A stretch of 64,000 nt of DNA from Ruegeria arenilitoris (lineage in GTDB: Bacteria; Pseudomonadota; Alphaproteobacteria; Rhodobacterales; Rhodobacteraceae). Numbering within the stretch: the stretch's first letter is position 1; each line of letters opens with the position of its first letter. Below, piece by piece: positions 1-8,608 of the stretch. The notes below the pieces were generated by a model. It saw only the letters and a list, made by a program, of their open reading frames with translations, was not told the origin of the DNA and ran no database searches. The DNA lies in the NCBI RefSeq assembly GCF_013030265.1, contig NZ_WPZQ01000004.1:124001-188000 (forward strand), in the 5' to 3' direction. The translations under genes and the position numbers were made by a program.

Positions 1-169
1 GCCGGGCCCTTGGCCGGTGCTTTCTATTTGTCGCTTCTTGCCGTCAATTCTCAAAGATCCATTGTACAACTTAATTGCCCGAAATCGTTATGAGTTCTTC
101 GGTCGATACGACACCTGTATGGTGCCCGATGAGGCGATCAGGTCCCGATTTTTGCCGCAAGGGTTCTGA
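1..169 (+). CDS. DCC-family thiol-disulfide oxidoreductase-like protein, C-terminal fragment
   Basis: Only the last 55 codons are in the window, in the frame that begins at base 2. The translation ends with LYNLIARNRYEFFGRYDTC and a short acidic tail before a TGA. This matches the C-terminal end of DUF393/DCC1-like proteins, where DPLYxxIARNRYxxFGR is a recurring signature. The N-terminal DxxCxxC-type motif that would settle the family is off the left edge. The stop lies 3 bp before the DUF4166 gene, and the two are probably co-transcribed. The catalytic role is unproven for the family as a whole. Confidence 0.75.
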   Translation, partial: PGPWPVLSICRFLPSILKDPLYNLIARNRYEFFGRYDTCMVPDEAIRSRFLPQGF

Positions 170-172
170 AGA

Positions 173-718
173 ATGCATGATCCGTTTCTAGTGTCTCTTG
201 CATCAGGCGAACCTGTTCCACCTGCTGTCAGACATTTGCATAGTGGGTCGGGCGCTTATGTTGGGCGTTGCCGGATTGAACGTGGTGAGAGGGGGGTGAT
301 CTCACTATTGCTCAGACTTGGCGGTTTCCCGGCAGCATCAGAGGACGCGCCAGTCTCACTCGAGGTTGTAAGTCAGGAGAAGAACTGGATCTGGGAGCGG
401 AAGTTCGGCACGCATTTAACCCGATCTCAGCTGACCTATGACCCAAGTCTTGACTGTGTGCGTGAGCGCATCGGGGCTTTGTCTATCTGGTTGAAGCCCG
501 TCATGCTTGGTGAGAAATTAAGTATAGAAATTCTTCGTCTTCACGTTCTTGGGGTGCCGTGTCCGCGATTTCTTCTGCCGCGCTCCAATACTGTTGAATG
601 GCAAGATGATGAGGGACGATTTCGGTTTGATGTTTCAGCCGATGTGCCCGGATTGGGCATGCTGATAAGATATCAGGGATGGTTGTCTCCGGTTCACGCG
701 GAACTGGTCGACGTTTGA
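173..718 (+). CDS. DUF4166 domain-containing protein
   Basis: A 181-residue protein with no signal peptide or membrane segment. It has the pattern of DUF4166: a central W-E-R-x-F motif (NWIWERKFG, about residue 71), a GALSIWLKP segment and a C-terminal IRYQGWL strand. DUF4166 has no assigned activity and is often found beside or fused to saccharopine-dehydrogenase-like or DCC-type proteins. The start 4 bp after the preceding DCC-like stop points to translational coupling. No catalytic role can be read from the sequence. Confidence 0.75.
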   Translation: MHDPFLVSLASGEPVPPAVRHLHSGSGAYVGRCRIERGERGVISLLLRLGGFPAASEDAPVSLEVVSQEKNWIWERKFGTHLTRSQLTYDPSLDCVRERIGALSIWLKPVMLGEKLSIEILRLHVLGVPCPRFLLPRSNTVEWQDDEGRFRFDVSADVPGLGMLIRYQGWLSPVHAELVDV

Positions 719-794
719 AATGATTGTGAACTTCACTGTCCTGATAATTGCGACATACTAGTCTTTGTTTCAGGTCAACATAGGAAAGATGTTA

Positions 795-1202
795 ATGATG
801 AAACAGATTGTTAGAGTTTCAGTTCTCACAGCGGTGGCGCTGAGCGCAGCTATCGAGGTAAGTGCAGCCCCGAACGGTTATCGGACAGAAGCGATCAACA
901 GCACCGATTTTGAAGTTATTCCAAGAACTCGAAGAGATGTGGATGGCTATTGGTGTGCTGCCGCTGATTTTGCACGGCGAACTCTGGGTGCTGGATGGCA
1001 GCAGAGAATATACGTACTGAGAGGTTACGGTCCCAGTGTTACCACCGGCCGCCGCACGGCTGTACAGTTTACGCTTAAGGCCCCAACTGGTGGCGCGCCG
1101 CAACAGGGCAGTTTCGTCTCTGCCGGTTTTCAACCCGGTGACAGCATGTCGGTACAAGGGGCAAACGGGCGTTGCAATCTCCGGCCCTTCATAGACAGAT
1201 AA
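795..1202 (+). CDS. Hypothetical secreted protein
   Basis: The start is placed at 795 (or 798) rather than upstream because AGGAAAG at 782-788 is a well-spaced ribosome-binding site. The product is about 135 residues: a cleavable signal peptide ending near VSAAPNG, then a small domain with a YWCAAADFARRTLG segment and one further cysteine near the C-terminus (GRCNLRP) that could pair with it. I do not recognise a named family. A periplasmic or secreted location is inferred from the signal peptide only. It stands alone, 46 bp after the DUF4166 gene and 20 bp before yjbQ. Confidence 0.6.
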   Translation: MMKQIVRVSVLTAVALSAAIEVSAAPNGYRTEAINSTDFEVIPRTRRDVDGYWCAAADFARRTLGAGWQQRIYVLRGYGPSVTTGRRTAVQFTLKAPTGGAPQQGSFVSAGFQPGDSMSVQGANGRCNLRPFIDR

Positions 1203-1222
1203 ATCATCGGTAAAAGGCTGAA

Positions 1223-1636
1223 ATGCAGACCGAGTTCATTGTTCAAACGCGCGGTTCAAGACTCTATGAGTTTACTGCGGAAATTCGTGCTTGGCTGAAC
1301 TCGGTCGGTGGGGACGGGCTGTTGACGCTGTTCGTCCGCCATACTTCGTGTTCATTGCTGATACAGGAAAACGCTGACCCTGAGGTTCAGACGGACTTGC
1401 AGACATTTTTTGAGCGTCTGGTCCCGCCTTCGGATCATCCTTCAATGTCTTATCTGCGGCACACCTATGAAGGTCCTGATGATATGCCCGCCCATATCAA
1501 AGCGGCAATGATGCCGGTTTCGTTGTCGATTCCTGTTGTCAAAGGGCAGCCGGTATTGGGCACATGGCAAGGCATCTATCTGTTTGAACACCGCAGCGCA
1601 CCTCATGCGCGTAAGGTGGCTGCGCACTTCGCCTGA
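1223..1636 (+). CDS. YjbQ/UPF0047 family protein
   Basis: A 137-residue member of the YjbQ (secondary thiamine-phosphate synthase / UPF0047) family. The signature is clear: LFVRHTSCSLLIQENADPEV near residue 38, then RHTYEGPDDMPAHIKAAM and QGIYLFEHR at the C-terminus. The conserved His residues are those thought to form the active site. E. coli YjbQ has weak thiamin phosphate synthase activity, but the physiological role is not settled. AAAAGG lies just upstream of the ATG. Length is normal for the family. Confidence 0.9.
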   Translation: MQTEFIVQTRGSRLYEFTAEIRAWLNSVGGDGLLTLFVRHTSCSLLIQENADPEVQTDLQTFFERLVPPSDHPSMSYLRHTYEGPDDMPAHIKAAMMPVSLSIPVVKGQPVLGTWQGIYLFEHRSAPHARKVAAHFA

Positions 1637-1757
1637 CCCCTTTATCTTGCGTTGAAAAATTCCGACTACCCAAATCCTAGCGGGTCGCCTATAGTTGTGG
1701 ATAAGTCAGCCGTAGTGCTTACAAAAAGAGGCGGAACAAGGGACGAGGAGACGGCGG

Positions 1758-2228
1758 ATGCGCTGCCCGTTTTGCGGAAATATCGATACTCAGGTCAAGG
1801 ATTCACGCCCGGCAGAGGATCACGTCGCGATCCGCAGGCGCCGGTTCTGCCCCGCTTGCGGAGGCCGCTTCACGACCTATGAACGTGTTCAACTGCGCGA
1901 TCTGGTTGTGATAAAAACAAACGGTAAGCGCGAAGATTTTGATCGCGACAAGCTGGAACGATCAATCCGAATTTCCATGCAGAAACGCCCGGTTGAGCCG
2001 GACCGGATTGATCAGATGATCTCGGGTATCGTGCGCCGTCTTGAAAGCATGGGCGATACGGATATTCCATCCAACAAAATCGGTGAAATCGTCATGGAGG
2101 CGCTGGCGCGGATCGATACCGTAGCCTATGTTCGCTTTGCGAGTGTCTACAAGAATTTCCAGGCGGCCGATGACTTCGAGGAGTTTGTCCACGAACTGCG
2201 CCCGCCGCAGCCTTCGACGGACGAGTGA
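1758..2228 (+). CDS. nrdR: Transcriptional repressor NrdR
   Basis: A 156-residue NrdR. It starts MRCPFCG and has the four-cysteine zinc ribbon (CPFC near the start, CPAC about residue 31), followed by the [19 protein letters not shown] block and the ATP-cone domain with [18 protein letters not shown]. NrdR represses ribonucleotide reductase genes when bound to dATP/ATP. The ATG at 1758 gives the canonical N-terminus, and GAGGAGACGGCGG lies upstream. The 3' end overlaps ribD by 4 bp, the conserved nrdR-ribD coupling of proteobacteria. No NrdR-box pair is evident just upstream. Confidence 0.97.
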   Translation: MRCPFCGNIDTQVKDSRPAEDHVAIRRRRFCPACGGRFTTYERVQLRDLVVIKTNGKREDFDRDKLERSIRISMQKRPVEPDRIDQMISGIVRRLESMGDTDIPSNKIGEIVMEALARIDTVAYVRFASVYKNFQAADDFEEFVHELRPPQPSTDE

Positions 2229-3325
2229 GCGAAACTGATAAGCGATATATGGCGTTGGCCCTTTCATTAGGGCGGCGCGGGCAAGGCACGTGTTGGCCCA
2301 ATCCGTCCGTCGGGTGCGTACTCGTTCGTGATGGTCGGATTATCGGACGCGGTTGGACGCAGCCAGGTGGTCGTCCACATGCCGAGACCGAGGCCTTGGC
2401 ACAGGCGGGCGAAGCTGCGCGTGGTGCAACCGCCTACGTCTCACTCGAGCCCTGCTCGCATCATGGACAGACACCTCCCTGTGCGCAGGCCCTGATTGAT
2501 GCTGGGGTGGCGCGTGTTGTCTCTGCCATCGAAGACAGTGATCCGCGTGTAGCCGGGCAGGGCTTTACGATGCTACGCGATGCTGGCATCGAGGTCACAA
2601 CGGGCGTCTTGATGGAGCAAGCCGCATGGGATCTTGCAGGCTTTTTCCTCAAAACCGAACAGGGGCGTCCGTTCGTTACGCTAAAACTGGCAAGCAGCTT
2701 TGACGGCAGGATCGCTACCTCCACTGGTCATAGCCAATGGATCACCGGACCTCAGGCCAGGCGTGCCGTGCATGCGATGCGTGCGCGACATGATGCTGTG
2801 ATGGTTGGTGCGGGGACTGCTCGCGCAGACGATCCGTCGCTGACGGTGCGCGATCTCGGCGTGTCTCAGCAACCCGTGCGGGTCGTGGTCTCACGGCATC
2901 TGGATCTGCCTTTGATGGGGCAACTCGCTCGCACAGCCAAGGAAACTCCGGTCTGGTTATGCCATGGGCCGGCACCCGATGCCGAACGCGCACGTGCATG
3001 GGAAGGGCTGGGCGCACGTCTGATACCCTGTGCTCTGAGTGATCATCACATAGATGCCTCTGATCTCTTGCAACAGCTCGGGCAAGCCGGGTTGACCCGG
3101 TTGTTCTGCGAGGGCGGAGCCGCTTTGGCCGCGTCCCTACTGGCTGATGACCTTGTCGATGAGTTGGTCGGGTTCAGCGCTGGTTTGACCATCGGTGCAG
3201 AGGGTCTGCCTGCGGTCGGATCACTCGGTCTGGAGACGCTTGAAAGCGCCCCTCGCTTTGAGTTGATTGAAACGCAGGCGATCGGTGGCGATATCCTGCA
3301 TCGCTGGCGGCGCGCATCGCGCTGA
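2225..3325 (+). CDS. ribD: Bifunctional riboflavin biosynthesis deaminase/reductase RibD
   Basis: A 366-residue protein that starts at a GTG overlapping the nrdR stop. Residues 1-145 are the zinc deaminase (HAETEAL, then [11 protein letters not shown]); the rest is the reductase domain ([13 protein letters not shown] and [13 protein letters not shown]). It catalyses deamination and side-chain reduction of the pyrimidine intermediate made from GTP. The next riboflavin gene, ribE, lies 4.7 kb away because three capsule genes sit between them on the other strand. The stop is only 8 bp from the convergent kpsC stop. Confidence 0.96.
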   Translation: MSETDKRYMALALSLGRRGQGTCWPNPSVGCVLVRDGRIIGRGWTQPGGRPHAETEALAQAGEAARGATAYVSLEPCSHHGQTPPCAQALIDAGVARVVSAIEDSDPRVAGQGFTMLRDAGIEVTTGVLMEQAAWDLAGFFLKTEQGRPFVTLKLASSFDGRIATSTGHSQWITGPQARRAVHAMRARHDAVMVGAGTARADDPSLTVRDLGVSQQPVRVVVSRHLDLPLMGQLARTAKETPVWLCHGPAPDAERARAWEGLGARLIPCALSDHHIDASDLLQQLGQAGLTRLFCEGGAALAASLLADDLVDELVGFSAGLTIGAEGLPAVGSLGLETLESAPRFELIETQAIGGDILHRWRRASR

Positions 3326-3333
3326 ACACCCAA

Positions 3334-5334
3334 CTAACGCCAGATATGCGCGTGTGTGGCCAATGCACCCTGCAGCTTAGATAGAAGTCGGTTCAGTGGA
3401 CCTGCCTGAGGCGAATTTCTTTCTGCAAGACGATCCACAGCCACTTCGACGGGGCACGGTTGACGGGTAACGGGATCATAGTAACGCGGATAGTCGATCA
3501 GGGATGCATGAACCAACCCCATTAAAGAGGGGCGAGCACCTCGTCGGGCGGGAACAGATCCAAGATCAGTTGTAAGACCCCAGCCAGCGTAGAATGGTGC
3601 GCCCAAGGTTGTCACCTTGATGCCGCGCAGTAACGCTTCGAACCCCAACAGCGAGGTCATGGTCCACACTTCGTGAACCTCGGGCAACAATACCGCCGGG
3701 TCGACATCGGTCGCGATGACATCCGCCCATTCATGAGCTTCGACTTTTCCGTCGCGCAGGCCAGCTTCGACGTCGGGATGGGGTTTGTAGATCAGGACCG
3801 CATCAGGGTTCGCTTCGCGCACAGTGCGCAGTAGATCTAAATTTGTGCGTACTGTATTGGTGCCCAGCAGAATGGATGCGTCATCCTCCACTTGGCCTAC
3901 CACAAGAATGCGATGCCCTTCGGGCAATGACGGAACTGAACTGCCGATGTTGTATTTGCTTAAGCCCAATGATGTCAGGCGGGCGACAAGGCGCTCAGCG
4001 CGCTGTTCCTGATCCGGGCGAAGTGTTTCCCGGGCGGATATCAATTCTTCAAGCCGGCTGGGCCGGGTTGGATCGTAGTAGATGCCGAGGTCATCTGTGA
4101 CCAGAGACAGGGGAGGTACAAGACTGGCACCCAGACCGCGAGATCGCAGAAAGCCATCTTCGATGCGAACGGTATCTTCCGCATCACGATCCTGACTGGC
4201 CCAAACCATATGCGGCTTTTCGGAAGATCTAGTTGGACCGCTGGTAAAGCGAAGCTTGCGGTACCGTCCAAACATCTTCTGGAGGTGTTTACGCTTCCAC
4301 AGTCTCATTCCGGACGCGGTCCAGCCCTTGTGGTCTTGCCGCCAGGCACCTGTTTGCGCCTCCAGTGTGTTCAATACGGTTTCGATTTCGCAAAGCTGGT
4401 CCCGATAGGGATCGTACCAGGTCGGGTACAAAATCATGGCCGCCGCAAATAGCTGCGCTCGAGTCAGAGCGCGTCGGCGGTTCGGTAAAGTATCCTGATC
4501 CTGTGTCAGTTCCCAACCGGCGTAAAACGGCTGTCCGAAAACGCGGGGCTTATGACCGGCCAGTATTGCTTCGAAACCGAGTTGAGAAGAAAGGGTGTAA
4601 ACCCCAACAGCACCTTCCAGCAGTGACCATGGACTAATTGCATCGCGTAACAGCGACACGCGATCAGACAGATCCTGATCCGAGAAATACCCCGCGCGAT
4701 GTCCAGCAAGTGTTTCCGGGTGTGATTTGATGATCACGCGCGCGCCGGGGTTTTCCTCCTGCGCGATGACCAGCATTTCGCGAAACTTCGCGTAATCACC
4801 TCCGCTCGCGGTGACAGCTGCATCGCCCTGCGTCTGGTCCACAACCAGAACATAACCCGGGGCAGGGGGGGCGAGGTTCAGGTCAAAGGCTGAATACTTG
4901 CTAAGATGAAGCTCACCTATTCTCTCCATCGCCTCACGTGCACGATTAAGCAGGGCCGTGTCATCAAGCGGGTGTTTTGACAACAGGTTTTCGAGATCAG
5001 ACGGGCTGGTTGGATCAAAGTGCACGCCTTTTCGGTCAAGCAGCAAACCAAGTGGTGCTTCTCCGTCTCGCCCTGGATGCAGTGACCTCAGAAAGGCATC
5101 CTCAACACGGAGAATTGGGCTTGCGTACTTTTGCGCGACATTCAATCCGCGATACGCGGTAGGGCTGTTGCCCCAAACACCTACGATATCGCCGTCTTTT
5201 GGCAGGCCCAGCCGAACATCGTATCCTGCCAGTGCCAGGATTCGGCGAACCCGGCGCTGCCTCAGAAAGCCGCCATTATAAACAAACAACCGAGAGCGTT
5301 CACTCCCGGTCGACTGTTCCAACTCTGGGTGCAT
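3334..5334 (-). CDS. kpsC: KpsC-like capsule polysaccharide beta-Kdo transferase
   Basis: A 666-residue protein with an obvious internal duplication. RVEDAFLRS...LLLDRKGVHFDPTSPS in the first half matches RIEDGFLRS...LVTDDLGIYYDPTRPS in the second, and SSQLGFEAILAG...PFYAGW matches TSLLGFEALLRG...PFYAGW. This two-domain layout and the length fit KpsC, whose two glycosyltransferase units build the poly-Kdo linker of group 2 capsules on a lipid anchor at the inner membrane face. It starts 3 bp after the stop of the export-protein gene, so it is the last gene of a kpsS-export-kpsC operon. Confidence 0.88.
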   Translation of the reverse strand: MHPELEQSTGSERSRLFVYNGGFLRQRRVRRILALAGYDVRLGLPKDGDIVGVWGNSPTAYRGLNVAQKYASPILRVEDAFLRSLHPGRDGEAPLGLLLDRKGVHFDPTSPSDLENLLSKHPLDDTALLNRAREAMERIGELHLSKYSAFDLNLAPPAPGYVLVVDQTQGDAAVTASGGDYAKFREMLVIAQEENPGARVIIKSHPETLAGHRAGYFSDQDLSDRVSLLRDAISPWSLLEGAVGVYTLSSQLGFEAILAGHKPRVFGQPFYAGWELTQDQDTLPNRRRALTRAQLFAAAMILYPTWYDPYRDQLCEIETVLNTLEAQTGAWRQDHKGWTASGMRLWKRKHLQKMFGRYRKLRFTSGPTRSSEKPHMVWASQDRDAEDTVRIEDGFLRSRGLGASLVPPLSLVTDDLGIYYDPTRPSRLEELISARETLRPDQEQRAERLVARLTSLGLSKYNIGSSVPSLPEGHRILVVGQVEDDASILLGTNTVRTNLDLLRTVREANPDAVLIYKPHPDVEAGLRDGKVEAHEWADVIATDVDPAVLLPEVHEVWTMTSLLGFEALLRGIKVTTLGAPFYAGWGLTTDLGSVPARRGARPSLMGLVHASLIDYPRYYDPVTRQPCPVEVAVDRLAERNSPQAGPLNRLLSKLQGALATHAHIWR

Positions 5335-5337
5335 CCA

Positions 5338-6471
5338 TCAATTACCTGTCAGCGTTTTTACGTTCGCCAGCGGCGTCAACCCACCTGCAATGAGCGAGAT
5401 GGACTTGGTCCACTGTGCATAAGGCGCTTCGGTTACATAGATGGTGTCGTCGTCGCGAATAACGAAGTCGCGTGCAACAAAAAGCCCGTTGGGTGCTGTA
5501 AGATTCAGCAGGTAGATCATGCGTTGCTCTCCCTGCAGGTCGGGTCGTCCCATAACTTTTCGTGCGATATCCTGACGTTCGTCTCGCAAGACAAAGATAC
5601 CGGTTGGGTCAGAAGACAACGATTGCAGACCGCCGACCTGTGCCAGAGCTTCCAGCGCGGACAAATCCTGACTTTCAAAGGCAACGCGGGACTGACCGCC
5701 GGTCGCACCCAAGGCAATGTACGAACGGGTATCCTGTTCAACAAGAATACGATCACCGCCGCGTAAGGCGATGTCGCTCTTGGGGTTTCGGAACAGGTCA
5801 TTGTACCAGATGGTACCGCGTTGATTGCCGCGGATCACGGTGACCAAGGCAATGTCTGAGGCGACTGCCACACCGCCTGCCTGAGCTAACATGCCCGACA
5901 AAGTGCGGCTCGGGCGCTCGATCGGGTAGATGCCGGGCGCACCGATTGTTCCCGACAAAGATACCGTTGATCCGTCGCCTGCAATGCGGCGCACCTGAAC
6001 CTGCGGATCGGGTGTTTGTTCATCAAGTTTGCTGGAAATCAGGGCACGCAGCTGCTCGGGCGTGTTGCCCGCTGCACGGAGACGGCCTGCGTAGGGGACA
6101 AAAATGTACCCATCGCTGTCCACCTGAACCTGATCGAGGATGGTTGCCCCGCCCAGATCGCTGGTCAGCAAACCGTCGTCGACGTTTTCCCAGATTGAAA
6201 GCCCTAACACGTCACCGGGACGAACTGTATCTGCGGTAAGACTTTGCGCGCTTGTAAATGTGGAAGAAAAACCAAATTGCGGGATTGCAGATGTTGCTTT
6301 CGCGACCCTGTCATCCACTTCGACAACAAATGCATTTCCGCCATTTGCAGTGGAGCCCGCCAGAATTTCATTCTTGTTTGGACCGGACTTTGGAAGCTGG
6401 CACGCCGCCAGCAAGCCGCATACGGCGACAAAGGATACTCCCCGTACCCAACGGATTGCAAAGCGCTGCAC
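5338..6471 (-). CDS. Polysaccharide biosynthesis/export outer-membrane lipoprotein (Wza/KpsD family)
   Basis: A 377-residue protein with a GTG start; GAGGA is suitably placed upstream and there is no nearby ATG. The N-terminus is a lipoprotein signal peptide with lipobox LLAAC, so it should be acylated at that Cys. The mature part begins with a polysaccharide-export domain (VRPGDVLGLSIWE, VQVDSDGYIFVPYAGRL) followed by SLBB-like repeats (SLSGTIGAPGIYPI; YIALGATGG). Family members form the outer-membrane channel for capsule or exopolysaccharide. It lies between the KpsS- and KpsC-like genes. The inner-membrane ABC exporter (KpsM/T/E) is not in the window. Confidence 0.88.
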   Translation of the reverse strand: MQRFAIRWVRGVSFVAVCGLLAACQLPKSGPNKNEILAGSTANGGNAFVVEVDDRVAKATSAIPQFGFSSTFTSAQSLTADTVRPGDVLGLSIWENVDDGLLTSDLGGATILDQVQVDSDGYIFVPYAGRLRAAGNTPEQLRALISSKLDEQTPDPQVQVRRIAGDGSTVSLSGTIGAPGIYPIERPSRTLSGMLAQAGGVAVASDIALVTVIRGNQRGTIWYNDLFRNPKSDIALRGGDRILVEQDTRSYIALGATGGQSRVAFESQDLSALEALAQVGGLQSLSSDPTGIFVLRDERQDIARKVMGRPDLQGEQRMIYLLNLTAPNGLFVARDFVIRDDDTIYVTEAPYAQWTKSISLIAGGLTPLANVKTLTGN

Positions 6472-6558
6472 TGCCGATATTCCTCAAACGTCTTTGGTTG
6501 CTTGTTTTGGGCAGGCTAACTGTTTCAGCCCACAACATCCAGCGACAGGTTGCCAATA

Positions 6559-7857
6559 TCACTCAACGATTTTCAACTGTGGCGTCATGGCCGCTGTATC
6601 GTTCATCATGGATTGATATGGGTCGTTTGCACGCAGCATCATATCTGTGGCGCGACGCAGCAACTGGCGCCGACCGCGCCGGGAGTAGAACCCACCCGGC
6701 ACCTGGCTGGTTTCCAAAAGAAACTGTCGATAACGTTTGTATGCATCGCTGTAAGGAGCTGAGGGGGTCGCAAAAAACTCTGCAACTGACTGCTGAGATA
6801 CAAACTCGGGCTTGTCATAAACGGACCGGCCAAAGATGCGTAACGGAATGCCACGCCACAACACCTGTTGCCCGGCGGTCGAGTTGACAGTGACTGCTGA
6901 ACTTGCGTCATCAAGCAGTTTGGCGAGCTTGCCACCTGGCACATAATGCACCCGGTTCGATATGCCATGCGCAGTTGCCATTTCGCGAACGCGTTTTCTC
7001 AGCGGTTCGCGGTGGTTTTCCAATGGATGTTCTTTGACGACCAGATGGTGGTGAAGCGGGGCACCTTCAGCGAACCCGGAAATGACCTGCTCAATAAAAT
7101 CAGACATGCCAGAATAGTCCGAATGCGCTTGAACCGAGCTGTCGTGCCCCAGTTGCAACAACACGAGGTGATAGGGAAAACCGCCTCGCCTGACACGAGC
7201 AGTCGCCCAGCTGCGCTGTAAGCGATGAATGGGCATCAGGGCCAGGCGTTTGAAATATAATCTGAATTCTTTGGATACAGGCAGTTCGCGATGAGGGCGA
7301 AAGCTTCGGTACTTGTGATTCAGGAACATGACAAACCCATGGTACAAAGCACCGTAAAAGATGTGCTGGCGCATGTCTCCCCAATGAGAAGGCGGCGGGG
7401 GCGTCTGCGTGTCGGATTGTTCAAGAGCGAGCTGCATCTGTTCGACGCTCAGGTCCATAAGGCGCGAATTGCCGTTCGATCCACCTCGCTCATAAGTTAT
7501 CCACCAAGGGCGTAGGTACCCTTCTTCGAAAACGTGAACGGTTATGCCCCGTGACTTCGCAATTTCGATAGCGCGAGCGTGAATGGGACGGATGTCGCCA
7601 TATAGAACAATATCAGTCACGTCATTCGCGATGATGAGATCCGTCAACGTTGCGGGCCAGTCTTCGGGTGGGTTCCGGTATGGGATGTAGGTATTGCGAT
7701 CAAACCAGAATGCCTCGTCACCTGCGTTGAATCCGACACGTAACACTTTTGCACCGGTGGTGCGCAGCGATCGTCCAAGCTTGCTGAAAAACGGACCATG
7801 TGGTCCCTGCAAGAACAGAAACACGCGGCTGTCCGGATTGATCTGTGCAAATGGCAT
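6559..7857 (-). CDS. kpsS: KpsS-like capsule polysaccharide beta-Kdo transferase
   Basis: A 432-residue single-domain capsule synthesis protein. Features typical of KpsS include FLQGPHGPFFSKLGR at the N-terminus, VHVFEEGYLRPWWITYE about residue 130, the long central HYVPGGKLAKLLDDAS, and TVNSTAGQQVLWRGIPLRI near residue 340. KpsS adds the first Kdo to the lyso-phosphatidylglycerol acceptor and KpsC extends it. It is the promoter-proximal gene of the three-gene capsule operon, with 87 bp to the export-protein gene. The intergenic region to ribE (7858-8008) must hold both divergent promoters. Confidence 0.87.
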   Translation of the reverse strand: MPFAQINPDSRVFLFLQGPHGPFFSKLGRSLRTTGAKVLRVGFNAGDEAFWFDRNTYIPYRNPPEDWPATLTDLIIANDVTDIVLYGDIRPIHARAIEIAKSRGITVHVFEEGYLRPWWITYERGGSNGNSRLMDLSVEQMQLALEQSDTQTPPPPSHWGDMRQHIFYGALYHGFVMFLNHKYRSFRPHRELPVSKEFRLYFKRLALMPIHRLQRSWATARVRRGGFPYHLVLLQLGHDSSVQAHSDYSGMSDFIEQVISGFAEGAPLHHHLVVKEHPLENHREPLRKRVREMATAHGISNRVHYVPGGKLAKLLDDASSAVTVNSTAGQQVLWRGIPLRIFGRSVYDKPEFVSQQSVAEFFATPSAPYSDAYKRYRQFLLETSQVPGGFYSRRGRRQLLRRATDMMLRANDPYQSMMNDTAAMTPQLKIVE

Positions 7858-8008
7858 TTCTGCTGCTCGAACTCTGATATTTTCGTGTTTATTAATAAAA
7901 TTATGCCTGTTTACGGCATTCCGGGCAAGCCGGGGCTTGCTCAGTACGTGCCATGGCCTTACCTCGGCGTTGATATCAGAAACAAGCTAGGCTCAGAGGG
8001 TTAACAGA

Positions 8009-8608
8009 ATGTTTACAGGGATCGTCACCGACATCGGTACAATCGTCGAGCTGGAACAGCAGGGCGATCTTCGAGCTCGGATCCGAACCGACTATGACAC
8101 GGCAACGATTGATATCGGCGCGTCAATTGCCAGCGATGGCGTCTGTTTGACTGTCATCGCTCTGGGTGATGACTGGTATGACGTGCAGATCAGTGCTGAA
8201 ACGGTTTCAAAAACCAATCTCGACAAGTGGCAGGTTGGAAAGCGGGTAAACCTCGAACGCGCCCTGAAGGTTGGCGACGAACTTGGGGGGCATATCGTTT
8301 CAGGCCATGTGGACGGCGTAGCTGATGTGGTGTCGGTAGAGGACGAGGGGGACAGTACACGGGTTGTGCTGCAGGCCCCCGCTGATCTGGCCCGCTTTAT
8401 CGCCCCCAAGGGATCTGTGGCGTTGAACGGAACATCCCTTACTGTGAACGACGTGGAAGGCCGCGAGTTTGGAATCAACTTTATTCCACACACCAAAGAG
8501 GTCACAACTTGGGGTGATGTCGCGGTCGGCGATCGGATCAATCTGGAGATTGACACTCTGGCGCGTTATGTCGCGCGGCTTGCAAGTGCTAACGCAGGCG
8601 CAGAATAA
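8009..8608 (+). CDS. ribE: Riboflavin synthase, alpha chain
   Basis: A 199-residue riboflavin synthase. It starts MFTGIVTDIG and contains the two tandem lumazine-binding domains, each with a G-x-S-x-x-x-x-G-V-C-L-T-V or equivalent motif (IASDGVCLTVIAL; GSVALNGTSLTVNDV). It dismutates two 6,7-dimethyl-8-ribityllumazine molecules into riboflavin. The last 43 bp overlap the 3' end of a convergent PAP2 gene. I see no FMN riboswitch in the 151 bp upstream, which contains only a short hairpin with a GCAAGC/GCTTGC stem. Confidence 0.97.
   Translation: MFTGIVTDIGTIVELEQQGDLRARIRTDYDTATIDIGASIASDGVCLTVIALGDDWYDVQISAETVSKTNLDKWQVGKRVNLERALKVGDELGGHIVSGHVDGVADVVSVEDEGDSTRVVLQAPADLARFIAPKGSVALNGTSLTVNDVEGREFGINFIPHTKEVTTWGDVAVGDRINLEIDTLARYVARLASANAGAE

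Noticed and set aside
1637..1757. Possible NrdR-box pair before nrdR
   Set aside because: I saw no pair of ACAC-N-ATAT-N-TTGTGT-like sites, only AT-rich sequence.
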